A DNA stretch of 64,000 nucleotides from Rhizobiaceae bacterium (GTDB taxonomy: Bacteria > Pseudomonadota > Alphaproteobacteria > Rhizobiales > Rhizobiaceae), in contig JAHBYV010000006.1 in the NCBI GenBank assembly GCA_019635795.1, positions 1 to 64,000 of the forward strand. The letters are read 5' to 3'. The translations under genes were made by a program, and so were the position numbers. A model generated the notes under the pieces. It saw nothing but the letters and a program-made list of their open reading frames with translations, did no database searches and was not told the origin of the DNA. Of the stretch, positions 1-7,227 are shown piece after piece (the first letter of the stretch is position 1; the number at the start of each line of letters is the position of its first letter).

Positions 1-2
1 CT

Positions 3-488
3 GCTGGTTCCGCATTCGAAATCGACAGCTACATGCCGCACGTTGTTGGCGGTCTGAAGTATGCTGGCGGCTGGGGCGCGCTCACCGGTGTTGTCGGTTA
101 CGACAGCGTTTATGAAGAGTGGGCTGGTAAGCTCCGCCTCGACGTGAGCGTGAATGAGCAGCTCTCGCTGTTCGCAATGGTTGGCTATGGCTCAGACGAC
201 GATTGGGCTTACAGCAACTACAAGCCATGGAACGGCAACTGGGCTGTTTGGGCCGGCGGTTCGTTCAAGATCAACGAAAAGGCTACCTTCAACATCCAGG
301 GTAACTATGCTGAAGGCTTCGACGGCTTCGACGGCGATTGGGGCGTTGCTGCCAACGTCAGCTACCAGGTTGTCAAGGGTCTCTTCATCACGCCAGAAAT
401 CACCTATACCGACTATGGCATGATCGACGACGACGCTCCGGGTGCAGAAGGCTTCGGTGGCTTCCTCCGCTTCCAGCGCAATTTCTAA
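3..488 (+). CDS. Porin, C-terminal part (cut by window edge)
   Basis: The reading frame is open from base 3, so the gene starts before the window; the ATG at 33 is internal. The 161 residues seen are alternating aromatic/glycine beta-strands (for example GGLKYAGGWGALTGVVGYDS and WAVWAGGSFKINEKATFNIQ) typical of an outer-membrane barrel, and the protein ends FQRNF, with the terminal phenylalanine recognised by the BAM assembly machinery. The style matches the rhizobial/Brucella porin family (Porin_2, Omp2a/b-like), general diffusion trimers in the outer membrane. A strong terminator follows 22 bases after the stop, so the gene ends its transcript here. The family call is by recognition; the specific paralogue cannot be told from the C-terminus. 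Confidence 0.85.
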   Translation, partial: AGSAFEIDSYMPHVVGGLKYAGGWGALTGVVGYDSVYEEWAGKLRLDVSVNEQLSLFAMVGYGSDDDWAYSNYKPWNGNWAVWAGGSFKINEKATFNIQGNYAEGFDGFDGDWGVAANVSYQVVKGLFITPEITYTDYGMIDDDAPGAEGFGGFLRFQRNF

Positions 489-510
489 TCAGCTCTCAAG
501 TTGATGAAGA

Positions 511-540
511 AAGCCCGGCAGGCAACTGCCGGGCTTTTTT
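511..540 (+). terminator. Rho-independent terminator of the porin gene
   Basis: An 11-bp perfect stem AAGCCCGGCAG / CTGCCGGGCTT (511-521 with 526-536) with a GCAA tetraloop is followed by a T run. It lies just after the porin stop. Confidence 0.92.
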
Positions 541-956
541 GATTCTCGCAAGGATCGCTTGAAAAGCTGCGTCTGAATAACGGCTTTGAACGGGCCGGCC
601 CAATTTGCCTGCTCTTGTCTCATTTTACAGTCCAAAAAGTGGCTCGAGCACATAAAATGGTATTGCATATATACCAGATACTGCTAATATGAGGACATGC
701 GCATAAGGCATGGGGCTCAGGATGCGCACTAGCGGCCGGTCAATTACTTGTACCTATGCCGCAGCCTTTTGGGGGTAATGGGATGATGGCAGGATCCGAA
801 ATATTGTTTGCAGACCCTTGCGGTGTTTCGGGGAGCTTTCGCTTCCGCTTGGATATTGTTCTCAACAGTGCCCTTAATTCTATCCTGGAGCGATATTAGG
901 CGCACGAAATAATACGTTCCATAAGTATAATCAGGAACTGGAAGAGGAAGTTTGAA
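541..956. other. Long intergenic region before the tyrosine-rich cluster
   Basis: No convincing gene is seen in about 415 bases. Two small signals are visible: an inverted repeat TGGTAT-7 nt-ATACCA at 658-676, and a perfect TATAAT at 926-931 placed 25 bases before the ATG at 957. No good -35 box lies 16-18 bases upstream of it, so the promoter is only a possibility. The region probably holds the control signals of the following three-gene cluster. Confidence 0.4.
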
Positions 957-2162
957 ATGTATAACGTAAATCCATATTCAACTAGTGTCGGAACTCGAAG
1001 CGTATATCAAACTATGTCTTATGAGCCGGTCTATGCAAGCCAGTCAGCTTACAGCTATGAGCCTGCATACGACTATTATTATCAGCCTGCATACGATTAT
1101 TACCAGCCTGCATATGACAATGTTGGTTATGCTTACCCGTCTGGCACGAATTATACCTACACTCCCGTTGCGCAGGCATTTCAAGGTGCTCCTGCCAATA
1201 CGTACGTTGTTGAAGAGGCCGCAACTTCTAAGGCTCCGGTGTGGAACGAAGAAGTGTTCAACAAGGTCTTTGATGCCAAAGTTGAGGACGTTGCAGAATT
1301 CGATAGTGAAGAGCGCCTGGAAATCGAAGTTGGTGAAACCGTAAAAAATACTTTGAACGACACTGATCCTGTTGATGGGGTCAAAATGGCACTCCAGCAG
1401 GGTGAAGTGGTCAAAATTAACGTCAATGAGATTGCAGGAGCGGGTCAAAGCAACTTGGTGGCCAAGGTTTATGACAGCTCGGGTAAGCTTCAGGATGTGC
1501 AGGTTCTTTCCTCGGGATCGGGTGTAAAGCCTTCCGATAGTGCTGAGAAGCGAATTGTTGATGCTGTTCTGGATGACGCTGCTGCTGCGCGCGGCGTCTC
1601 GGTTAATGACGGCAAGAGTACAGCGGTTGAAGAGGTTGAAGCTAGCGAAGAACACGGTGATGTGTTGCGCTTCAAGGCGGCAAAGGCTGACGACTACTAT
1701 GTTGTAGTTACGGATCTCAACGAAAAGTCGCTCGCGAATGGTGTTGAGTACAAACTCGATGTGAAGGCGATGTCGCGTGATCCCGGTTCCACCATGGCTG
1801 ATGTGAAAGAGGGAAATATCGAATACGCAAATGTCGGCAAGTACTTCGATGGCAAGATGGACGGAAAGGCAGACCAAGACCTCGTCGCCGTAGAGCTGGA
1901 AGCCGGTAAGGCGTACGACATCAGCCTGAATGCTCTCTCGGGCTTTGCTAGAGACACAAATCTGAAGATCGGCAAAATCCTAGATGCATCAGGAAAAGTC
2001 GCTGTCGACAATTTTGGTGACATGGGTATCTTCAATACCTATGTGCGTATTAATCCAACAAAGACTGGGTCGTACTATATCAATATTGCGAATGGAGATG
2101 GCAAACCTTGGGATGATTATGTAGGTGGCTACAAAGGTTTGGTAACAGAAATACAGGGCTAA
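957..2162 (+). CDS. Tyrosine-rich protein with two PPC-like beta-sandwich domains (cluster gene A)
   Basis: I do not recognise this 401-residue protein by name. The first 70 residues hold 19 tyrosines, including a tandem repeat of the type (E/Q)PAYDYY at residues 35-54. A short box WNEEVFNKVF (96-105) follows. Two repeated domains come next, about 120-270 and 300-398, each with the pattern of bacterial pre-peptidase C-terminal (PPC) domains: D-x-V/L, 'AGKAY', 'xDASGKV', then 'TGSYYINI'. There is no signal peptide or membrane segment. The start is supported by GAAGAGGAAG about 8 bases upstream. The gene is followed by two genes of related architecture on the same strand. Base composition looks AT-richer than neighbouring core genes. 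The PPC assignment is by pattern only; if secreted, it would have to use a route without an N-terminal signal. Function unknown. Confidence 0.8.
   Translation: MYNVNPYSTSVGTRSVYQTMSYEPVYASQSAYSYEPAYDYYYQPAYDYYQPAYDNVGYAYPSGTNYTYTPVAQAFQGAPANTYVVEEAATSKAPVWNEEVFNKVFDAKVEDVAEFDSEERLEIEVGETVKNTLNDTDPVDGVKMALQQGEVVKINVNEIAGAGQSNLVAKVYDSSGKLQDVQVLSSGSGVKPSDSAEKRIVDAVLDDAAAARGVSVNDGKSTAVEEVEASEEHGDVLRFKAAKADDYYVVVTDLNEKSLANGVEYKLDVKAMSRDPGSTMADVKEGNIEYANVGKYFDGKMDGKADQDLVAVELEAGKAYDISLNALSGFARDTNLKIGKILDASGKVAVDNFGDMGIFNTYVRINPTKTGSYYINIANGDGKPWDDYVGGYKGLVTEIQG
1059..1121 (+). repeat. Imperfect tandem repeat encoding (E/Q)PAYDYY
   Basis: Three adjacent units of 24, 21 and 18 bases each begin GAG/CAG-CCTGCATA and encode EPAYDYYY, QPAYDYY and QPAYDN. 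They lie in the tyrosine-rich N-terminus of cluster gene A. Unit length differs by whole codons, so the frame is kept. Confidence 0.8.
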
Positions 2163-2202
2163 GAAATAATCCGGCTGAATGCATTCTATTTAACTAGAAT
2201 AT

Positions 2203-2229
2203 CCCATGCAGCTAGTAATGCTGCATGGG
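2203..2229 (+). other. Perfect hairpin between cluster genes A and B
   Basis: CCCATGCAGC (2203-2212) pairs with GCTGCATGGG (2220-2229) across the loop TAGTAAT. There is no T run after it, so it is not a standard terminator. It sits 31 bases before the ATG of gene B and could be an mRNA-stability or processing element inside an operon transcript. Confidence 0.6.
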
Positions 2230-2260
2230 GCGCTAGCCGGGAGTTATTTGGAGAAGTATA

Positions 2261-3481
2261 ATGCGGTATCCATATTATTACGGTCAGACTTATTCTACAT
2301 ATACCCCTGGCTATGATGTTTCAGGAAATAACCTACAGTATTATAGCGCAGGATACCCTGTTCAGCAGGGTTATGTTCCGAGCCGGGGCGGGAGCTACTA
2401 TTCGCCTGTTGCTACGACGGCACCTGCTGGGGGGTATTATACTGCGCCCCAAGCCTACACTTCGGCTCCTCGTACCACCTATGCTGCACCCGCTGCTCGG
2501 ACCACCTATCCTGCTCCGGCTGCGCAGGCCACCTGGAATGAAGGTGTTTTTAGTAAATCCTTCTCCGAGAAGGCTGTGAGCTTGGGTTCTGAGTACTACA
2601 GAGAGCCCCTGAGCGTTAAAGTCGGTGAAACGACTTCGAATTCGGTTGGATCGAATGACCGGGTCGATGTTGCTCATTTCACCTCGCAAGAGGGCGTTCG
2701 TTTGAAGGCAACCGTGCGCCCAAAAGGCGATGTTAGGTCGGATGATCTTGTCGTGGCGTTGTATAATGCTGACTCAGAACGTCAGGACATTGATGTCGGT
2801 GGGCCAACAGTTGCCACCGTTACCGGAAAATCAAACAAGGAATATGGCAAGGAAATTGAGTTCGACAGCAAGGGCGGCGACCAGTTTCTGGTCATTACTG
2901 ATTTGAAGGGTAATCCGGTAGAGTACGAACTCAAATTGGAAAAGGTTCACGTTGATGTCGGCGGCATCACACAAGCCGACGCCATGGCTGGAAGAGTAGT
3001 TCACGCAATGCCCGGAGGGGAGTTCAAGGGCTTGCTTGAAACACCCGACGATGCCGACCTCGTAGAAGTAAATTTGGTTGCTGGCAAAGCCTACATGTTG
3101 GATGTTCAGGGGGCCCCTTCGGAGATTGGCATGTCGAATGCTCGACTCCAGGCGGTGCGCGACGCGAATGGAAACGTTGTATACGACAGCAGTTTGGGCA
3201 AAACAGCGCTCAGTGGGAGAAAGGGCAATCCCTTGCTCGCTAAGGATGACGTGTTCATCGCGCCGAATACAGGAAAGTATTTCCTTGAGGTATCCAATCA
3301 ATCCGGATCTTTTGGTGCTATAGGGCTGGGTACAGGTGCTGGTGGATATTCCGGTAGAATTACCGAACTCAACCTGAAGCCAAATTTTGTTGAGTCATCT
3401 GGTGTGGATGAAGGCGCGAAGGCAATTAAGCTCTTCACGAACATTGTTTCTCCAGTGTCAAATCTTATCGATTTGTTTTGA
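2261..3481 (+). CDS. Tyrosine-rich protein with two PPC-like domains (cluster gene B)
   Basis: A 406-residue paralogue of the gene at 957. The first 90 residues carry 18 tyrosines mixed with Pro, Ala, Gly and Thr, and three Y-x-A/P-APAA-like segments. The box WNEGVFSKSF (92-101) matches WNEEVFNKVF of gene A. Two beta-rich domains follow, about 115-235 and 250-375; the second contains DADLVEVNLVAGKAYMLDV, 'RDANGNVVYD' and 'NTGKYFLEVSN', the signature order of PPC-like domains. No signal peptide or membrane helix is seen. A Shine-Dalgarno GGAG precedes the ATG. The gap to gene A is 98 bases with a hairpin, and to gene C 39 bases, so one transcript is likely. Function unknown; a surface, matrix or storage role would be speculation. 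Confidence 0.8.
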   Translation: MRYPYYYGQTYSTYTPGYDVSGNNLQYYSAGYPVQQGYVPSRGGSYYSPVATTAPAGGYYTAPQAYTSAPRTTYAAPAARTTYPAPAAQATWNEGVFSKSFSEKAVSLGSEYYREPLSVKVGETTSNSVGSNDRVDVAHFTSQEGVRLKATVRPKGDVRSDDLVVALYNADSERQDIDVGGPTVATVTGKSNKEYGKEIEFDSKGGDQFLVITDLKGNPVEYELKLEKVHVDVGGITQADAMAGRVVHAMPGGEFKGLLETPDDADLVEVNLVAGKAYMLDVQGAPSEIGMSNARLQAVRDANGNVVYDSSLGKTALSGRKGNPLLAKDDVFIAPNTGKYFLEVSNQSGSFGAIGLGTGAGGYSGRITELNLKPNFVESSGVDEGAKAIKLFTNIVSPVSNLIDLF

Positions 3482-3520
3482 TTGTAATTCTTATAGTGAA
3501 TCCAATAAACGGGGGCTAAT

Positions 3521-4306
3521 ATGTCAGTAATGGATTATATTAAAAAGGGTGTCGACTACTTGAGTGGAAGTAAGGGCTCCATTGAGACCTTTACCGGAAA
3601 GATCGGTGATGTTGTCACCGGCGCTTTGGGCGGCGATAATATGGCCGACCTTTTTAAGCTTGACGTAAAGGACGGTCAGACGCTGAATTTCAGCTTGGAA
3701 AATCTGGCAAAGGCTGGAGATGTAATTGTAAAGCTCTACAATAAATGGGGTCAGGAACTTCCAACCACCACAGTAACAAATACAGCAACTGGCCAGGAGG
3801 TCAGCTCGGGTGGCTTTTTCGACAGCCTTTCTAAATATGCTGGATACGCCATTGATGCGGGTCAAACGGCGCAACAGCTCGCTAAAATCTTCCAGCCGTC
3901 GGCGGGAGCCAAGAAAGCGACGACACAAACCGAGACTTTGCAGTTCAAGTCTGACGGCGATGGAGAGGTTTACGCATTGGTCACGGATAAGGACGGGTTC
4001 ACGCCTGGGAATCAGGGCTATAAGGTGGCAATTAATGACGTTACCACGCCAGCCCCAGCAGGCGCGAATGCAACGCCGACTGTTGCTGCGAGAACCGCAG
4101 CAACGCCGCTGAACAATAATGTGCTGCCGTCGAATGCTGCGCCTAGGTATGTTGTGCCGCAGAACTCGATGGTTTACCAGGGTTCGCAGCCGGCTTTTTA
4201 TCAGCCCACCATGCAGCCCTACTATACGAATGTGTATCAGCAAGCTCCTATGGGCTACACGCCTTATGGCCAGCCAGCATTCGCAAGTTCGGTTTACTTC
4301 GGATAG
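3521..4306 (+). CDS. PPC-like domain protein with tyrosine-rich tail (cluster gene C)
   Basis: A 261-residue protein, third in the cluster and followed by a terminator. The order is reversed relative to genes A and B. An N-terminal helical stretch (1-38) is followed by one beta-sandwich-like domain (about 40-175, with MADLFKLDVKDGQTLNFSLE, 'VIVKLYNKWGQEL' and 'DGEVYALVTDKDG'). Then come an Ala/Thr/Pro linker and a Tyr/Gln/Pro-rich tail (209-261, 10 tyrosines, ending SSVYFG). The domain is split by an insert, about 95-135, with 'GGFFDSLSKYAGYAIDAG'. No signal peptide is present. The shared Tyr-rich segments and domain type suggest that the three products interact or are assembled together; this is inference. 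Confidence 0.78.
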   Translation: MSVMDYIKKGVDYLSGSKGSIETFTGKIGDVVTGALGGDNMADLFKLDVKDGQTLNFSLENLAKAGDVIVKLYNKWGQELPTTTVTNTATGQEVSSGGFFDSLSKYAGYAIDAGQTAQQLAKIFQPSAGAKKATTQTETLQFKSDGDGEVYALVTDKDGFTPGNQGYKVAINDVTTPAPAGANATPTVAARTAATPLNNNVLPSNAAPRYVVPQNSMVYQGSQPAFYQPTMQPYYTNVYQQAPMGYTPYGQPAFASSVYFG

Positions 4307-4329
4307 GCTACTGTATTGACCTTCTTAAG

Positions 4330-4357
4330 CCCGCGCACTCAGGTGTGCGGGTTTTTT
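4330..4357 (+). terminator. Terminator after the tyrosine-rich cluster
   Basis: CCCGCGCAC (4330-4338) pairs with GTGTGCGGG (4343-4351), with one G-T pair and the loop TCAG. Six T follow. It ends the A-B-C transcript 24 bases after the last stop. Confidence 0.9.
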
Positions 4358-4585
4358 GTTTCCGGTTTGAAGTGTGGCGGCGCTTTCAATCCTGTTCGCG
4401 GTGCGCGGATTTGCCGGAACCGCTTGTTGGATGCCCACCGTTGGTTTCGGTTTCAATTGATGCCGATAAAATGGGCGCGCGCTTGTTCATCGTTCATACA
4501 TATTGATTGTCTCACTATTGCTCACGTTCCCTTGAACTTTCCCGGCGTGGCGCGCGTTGGGTCTGAATTGAAAGCGGAGGCAATT

Positions 4586-4918
4586 ATGGAACGACGTGAA
4601 TTCTTGACAGGTTTGTTTGCCATTGCTGGCGTCGCAACCATTGCGGGTGTTGTGCGTCCTGCCGAGGCGATAGCAGGAATGCCTGTTGCGCAGCCGGGGC
4701 CAGGCATTCTTGATGAGCTGGATGACGCTGTTTTCGACCCGGTCGAGGGCGTTCCTTCGCCTGAGGAAGTGAATCACCGGCGTCGGCATTGGCGACGGCA
4801 CCACCGGCATCACCGTCGTCACAGGCGGCGTGTATGGCGGCGCGTCTGCCGTCGTTATTGGCGAGATGGGCGTTGGCGTCGCCGGTGTTGGCGTGAACGT
4901 GTGTGGATCTACGTTTAA
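4586..4918 (+). CDS. Tat-signal protein with arginine/histidine-rich tail ('protamine-like')
   Basis: The 110-residue product starts MERREFLTGLFAIAGVATIA, a twin-arginine signal (RREFL then a hydrophobic stretch and a likely cleavage after AEA near residue 28). An acidic middle (GILDELDDAVFDPVEGVPSPEE) is followed by about 48 residues dominated by Arg, His and Trp, with two Cys (WRRVCRRYW, WRRRCWRER). The frame is open back to 4316, but the ATG at 4586 has GGAGG six bases before it and begins the Tat motif, so it is chosen. Short proteins of this plan recur in Mesorhizobium and relatives, sometimes annotated as protamine-2 modular proteins; no function is established that I know of. Export to the periplasm, perhaps folded or with a bound ligand, is inferred from the Tat signal. 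Confidence 0.8.
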   Translation: MERREFLTGLFAIAGVATIAGVVRPAEAIAGMPVAQPGPGILDELDDAVFDPVEGVPSPEEVNHRRRHWRRHHRHHRRHRRRVWRRVCRRYWRDGRWRRRCWRERVWIYV

Positions 4919-5077
4919 GGGTGGCGTAGGAGCCTGAGGTGCCTGCAGGCAGGTCCTGGTGCTAAACTTCCAACAGGTACTTGGTGATAGCGCTGCGGCC
5001 TGCTATCTTTGATCCAACGAAAAGAACATTGCGCCCGGCGCGCCGAACATCGGCGCGCTGCGCTAAAGGATCAAATT

Positions 5078-6325
5078 TTGGAAGACCGCGTCTCCGGGGC
5101 GAGTCCGCCAGTAGCGGATGATGCCCGCCACGGGTCTGCGCAGCTATTGGTGGCGCAGAGCTCGAGCCAGGAAGATAAAGCGCCACGCAAGCGGCGCAAG
5201 AGGAAGCGCAAGCGGGACCGGAAGGTGTTTGCGCAAGGTGCAGGCCGTAAGCCTACGCCAGGTTCAACGCCTGCTGTCAAAATTTTCAATAAACCAGTGG
5301 TTGCGCCGCGGCCGCCTCTCCATTCAGATGTTTTTGCCGCGCTTGATCTGGGTACGAATAATTGTCGGCTGCTTGTTGCCGTGCCGACAGCGCCGGGTCA
5401 GTTTCGCGTTATCGATGCGTTTTCACGAATCGTCCGGCTTGGGGAAGGGCTCAGCACGAGTGGCAGATTGGCGGATGCGGCTATGGATCGCGCAGTGGAT
5501 GCTCTCGCGCATTGTGCGGCCAAACTTCAATCCCGACAAATTCGCCGCGCCCGGCTGATCGCCACGGAAGCGTGCAGGTCTGCTGCCAACGGTGATTTGT
5601 TTCTGCAAAGGGTCAAGAAGGAAACCGGGCTGGACCTGGAAATTATCGATCGCATGACCGAGGCGCGTCTAGCTGTTTCTGGCTGCGAATCATTAATTGA
5701 GCGTGGAACTGATGGGGTCGTGCTTTTTGATATCGGGGGTGGTTCTTCGGAAATTGCCCTGATTGACCTGTCGCGCGGGAAGCGCGGGCGATTGTCATCT
5801 CATATCGTCGCGTGGACTTCCTTGCCGGTAGGTGTGGTTTCCTTGGCGGAGCGCTTCGGCGGCAAGCACGTCACCCGAGAGACTTTTGCGGCTATGGTCG
5901 ATGCTGTCGCCGACCTGATTTCCGAATTTGCTGAGCGGGACCGGCTGAAGCACGTGGCCCGGTCCAGGAATTTTCACCTGCTTGGTACATCGGGCACGGT
6001 CACCACACTCGCGGGTGTACATCTTGATTTGCCCCGATATGAGCGCCGCCGCGTGGACGGGTTGTGGATGGATAGCCGCAACGTTGACCAGATGATTGAG
6101 CGGCTGCTTGGATGGGATTTCGAGCAGCGTGTGCAAAACCCGTGCATCGGAGCCGATCGCGCTGATTTGGTGCTTGCAGGTTGTGCAATTCTCGAGGCAA
6201 TTCGGCGCGTTTGGCCAAGCCAGCGCCTGCGGGTGGCGGACCGGGGGTTGAGAGAAGGCATATTGAGTGAGTTGATGGGCGATGAAGGTGTTTGGCGCCG
6301 CACGTACAAGGGAGCGCGCAGGTGA
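5078..6325 (+). CDS. ppx: Ppx/GppA phosphatase family protein
   Basis: ASKHA-fold enzyme that removes terminal phosphate from polyphosphate or converts pppGpp to ppGpp; the two activities cannot be separated from sequence. Motifs: phosphate-1 loop [12 protein letters not shown] (about residues 88-99), phosphate-2 loop [14 protein letters not shown] (217-230), and '[14 protein letters not shown]' further on. The reading frame is open from a TTG at 5009, but TTG at 5078 has AAGGA seven bases upstream and is preferred, giving 415 residues. An unusual lysine/arginine run ([12 protein letters not shown]) lies in the N-terminal extension, before the conserved domain. The stop overlaps the GTG of rlmE by four bases, so the two are translationally coupled. 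No C-terminal HD domain is present, so it is the short form. Confidence 0.85.
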   Translation: MEDRVSGASPPVADDARHGSAQLLVAQSSSQEDKAPRKRRKRKRKRDRKVFAQGAGRKPTPGSTPAVKIFNKPVVAPRPPLHSDVFAALDLGTNNCRLLVAVPTAPGQFRVIDAFSRIVRLGEGLSTSGRLADAAMDRAVDALAHCAAKLQSRQIRRARLIATEACRSAANGDLFLQRVKKETGLDLEIIDRMTEARLAVSGCESLIERGTDGVVLFDIGGGSSEIALIDLSRGKRGRLSSHIVAWTSLPVGVVSLAERFGGKHVTRETFAAMVDAVADLISEFAERDRLKHVARSRNFHLLGTSGTVTTLAGVHLDLPRYERRRVDGLWMDSRNVDQMIERLLGWDFEQRVQNPCIGADRADLVLAGCAILEAIRRVWPSQRLRVADRGLREGILSELMGDEGVWRRTYKGARR

Positions 6326-7017
6326 CGAAAAAGCCCGGACCAGGCGCGCCTAGTCGCGTTTTGCGCGCGAAGGTGAAAAAGAAGAGTGGGTTGAAGGAGT
6401 CTTCGCGCCGCTGGCTCGAGCGGCATCTCAATGACCCATATGTTCAGCGTTCCAAGGCTGAAGGCTACCGATCGCGTGCGGCTTACAAGCTGATTGAGAT
6501 TGATGATCGCTACAAACTAATCAAACCGGGCATGAAGATCATCGATCTTGGTGCCGCGCCCGGAGGTTGGTGTCAGGTTGCGGCTCAACGTGCGCGTTCG
6601 GCACCAGATCAACCGAATGTCGTTGGAATCGACTATCTGGATGTCGATCCGGTGCCGGGAGCGGTGATCCTCAAGAAGGACTTTCTCGACGAAGATGCGC
6701 CCGAAATGCTCGAACAGGCATTAGGGGGGGCGCCGGATCTGGTGTTGTCAGATATGGCAGCGCCAACAACCGGTCACAGGCGCACAGACCACCTTCGCAC
6801 AATGCATCTGGTGGAGGTTGCCGCGGATTTCGCGATGAACGTTCTGAAACCCGGTGGCCATTTTCTGGCAAAGACATTTCAGGGCGGTACCGAGAATGAG
6901 CTGCTTGACAGGTTAAAGCGCAGCTTCATCTCGGTGCATCACGTGAAGCCGCCAGCCTCTCGCGAAGAATCGGTTGAACTTTATTTGCTTGCAAAGGGTT
7001 TTAAGGGCGCTCTCTAG
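6322..7017 (+). CDS. rlmE: 23S rRNA (uridine-2'-O-)-methyltransferase RlmE (FtsJ/RrmJ)
   Basis: SAM-dependent enzyme that methylates U2552 in the A-loop of 23S rRNA on the 50S particle. The 231-residue protein has a basic N-terminus, the SAM motif [11 protein letters not shown] and the K-D-K-E catalytic set at about K56 (SRAAYK), D144 (VLSDMAAP), K184 (FLAKTFQGG) and E219 (EESVELY). The start is taken as GTG at 6322 within GTGA overlapping the ppx stop, rather than the upstream in-frame codon at 6292. This pairing with ppx/gppA recurs in the Hyphomicrobiales. Confidence 0.93.
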   Translation: MTKKPGPGAPSRVLRAKVKKKSGLKESSRRWLERHLNDPYVQRSKAEGYRSRAAYKLIEIDDRYKLIKPGMKIIDLGAAPGGWCQVAAQRARSAPDQPNVVGIDYLDVDPVPGAVILKKDFLDEDAPEMLEQALGGAPDLVLSDMAAPTTGHRRTDHLRTMHLVEVAADFAMNVLKPGGHFLAKTFQGGTENELLDRLKRSFISVHHVKPPASREESVELYLLAKGFKGAL

Positions 7018-7227
7018 CTATCGGCTTTTGCGCGGCAGCACCCAGAGACAAGCCGAACGGGGGTGACAGCGCGGGTGATTGGCCCAATAACCAAAACGCG
7101 CGCTTCGAATGCGGCTTTTCATCGGCAATGGGACGTGGTACCAGCCAGCGCCAATCCTGAAAGGGACTTAATCGAGTCGGCGCTGCCCAAACGGGTTTGC
7201 GCCCTTTACGCATTTAGGGAACTGGCG

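Noticed and set aside
1044..1877. Long open frame on the minus strand inside cluster gene A
   Set aside because: It is wholly inside a better supported gene, lacks a ribosome site and has no recognisable domain.
4770..4930. A glycine-rich alternative reading of the Arg/His-rich tail region (TGVGIGDGTTGITVVTGG type) in another frame
   Set aside because: The Tat-signal frame with its ribosome site continues through the tail without a stop, and the ending RRVCRRYWRDGRWRRRCWRE fits a recurring rhizobial family. The glycine-rich frame is a by-product of CGG/GGC codons.
7001..7213. Possible small gene on the minus strand in the rlmE-guaB gap
   Set aside because: No ribosome site, no recognisable family and low-complexity composition; the gap more likely holds control signals.
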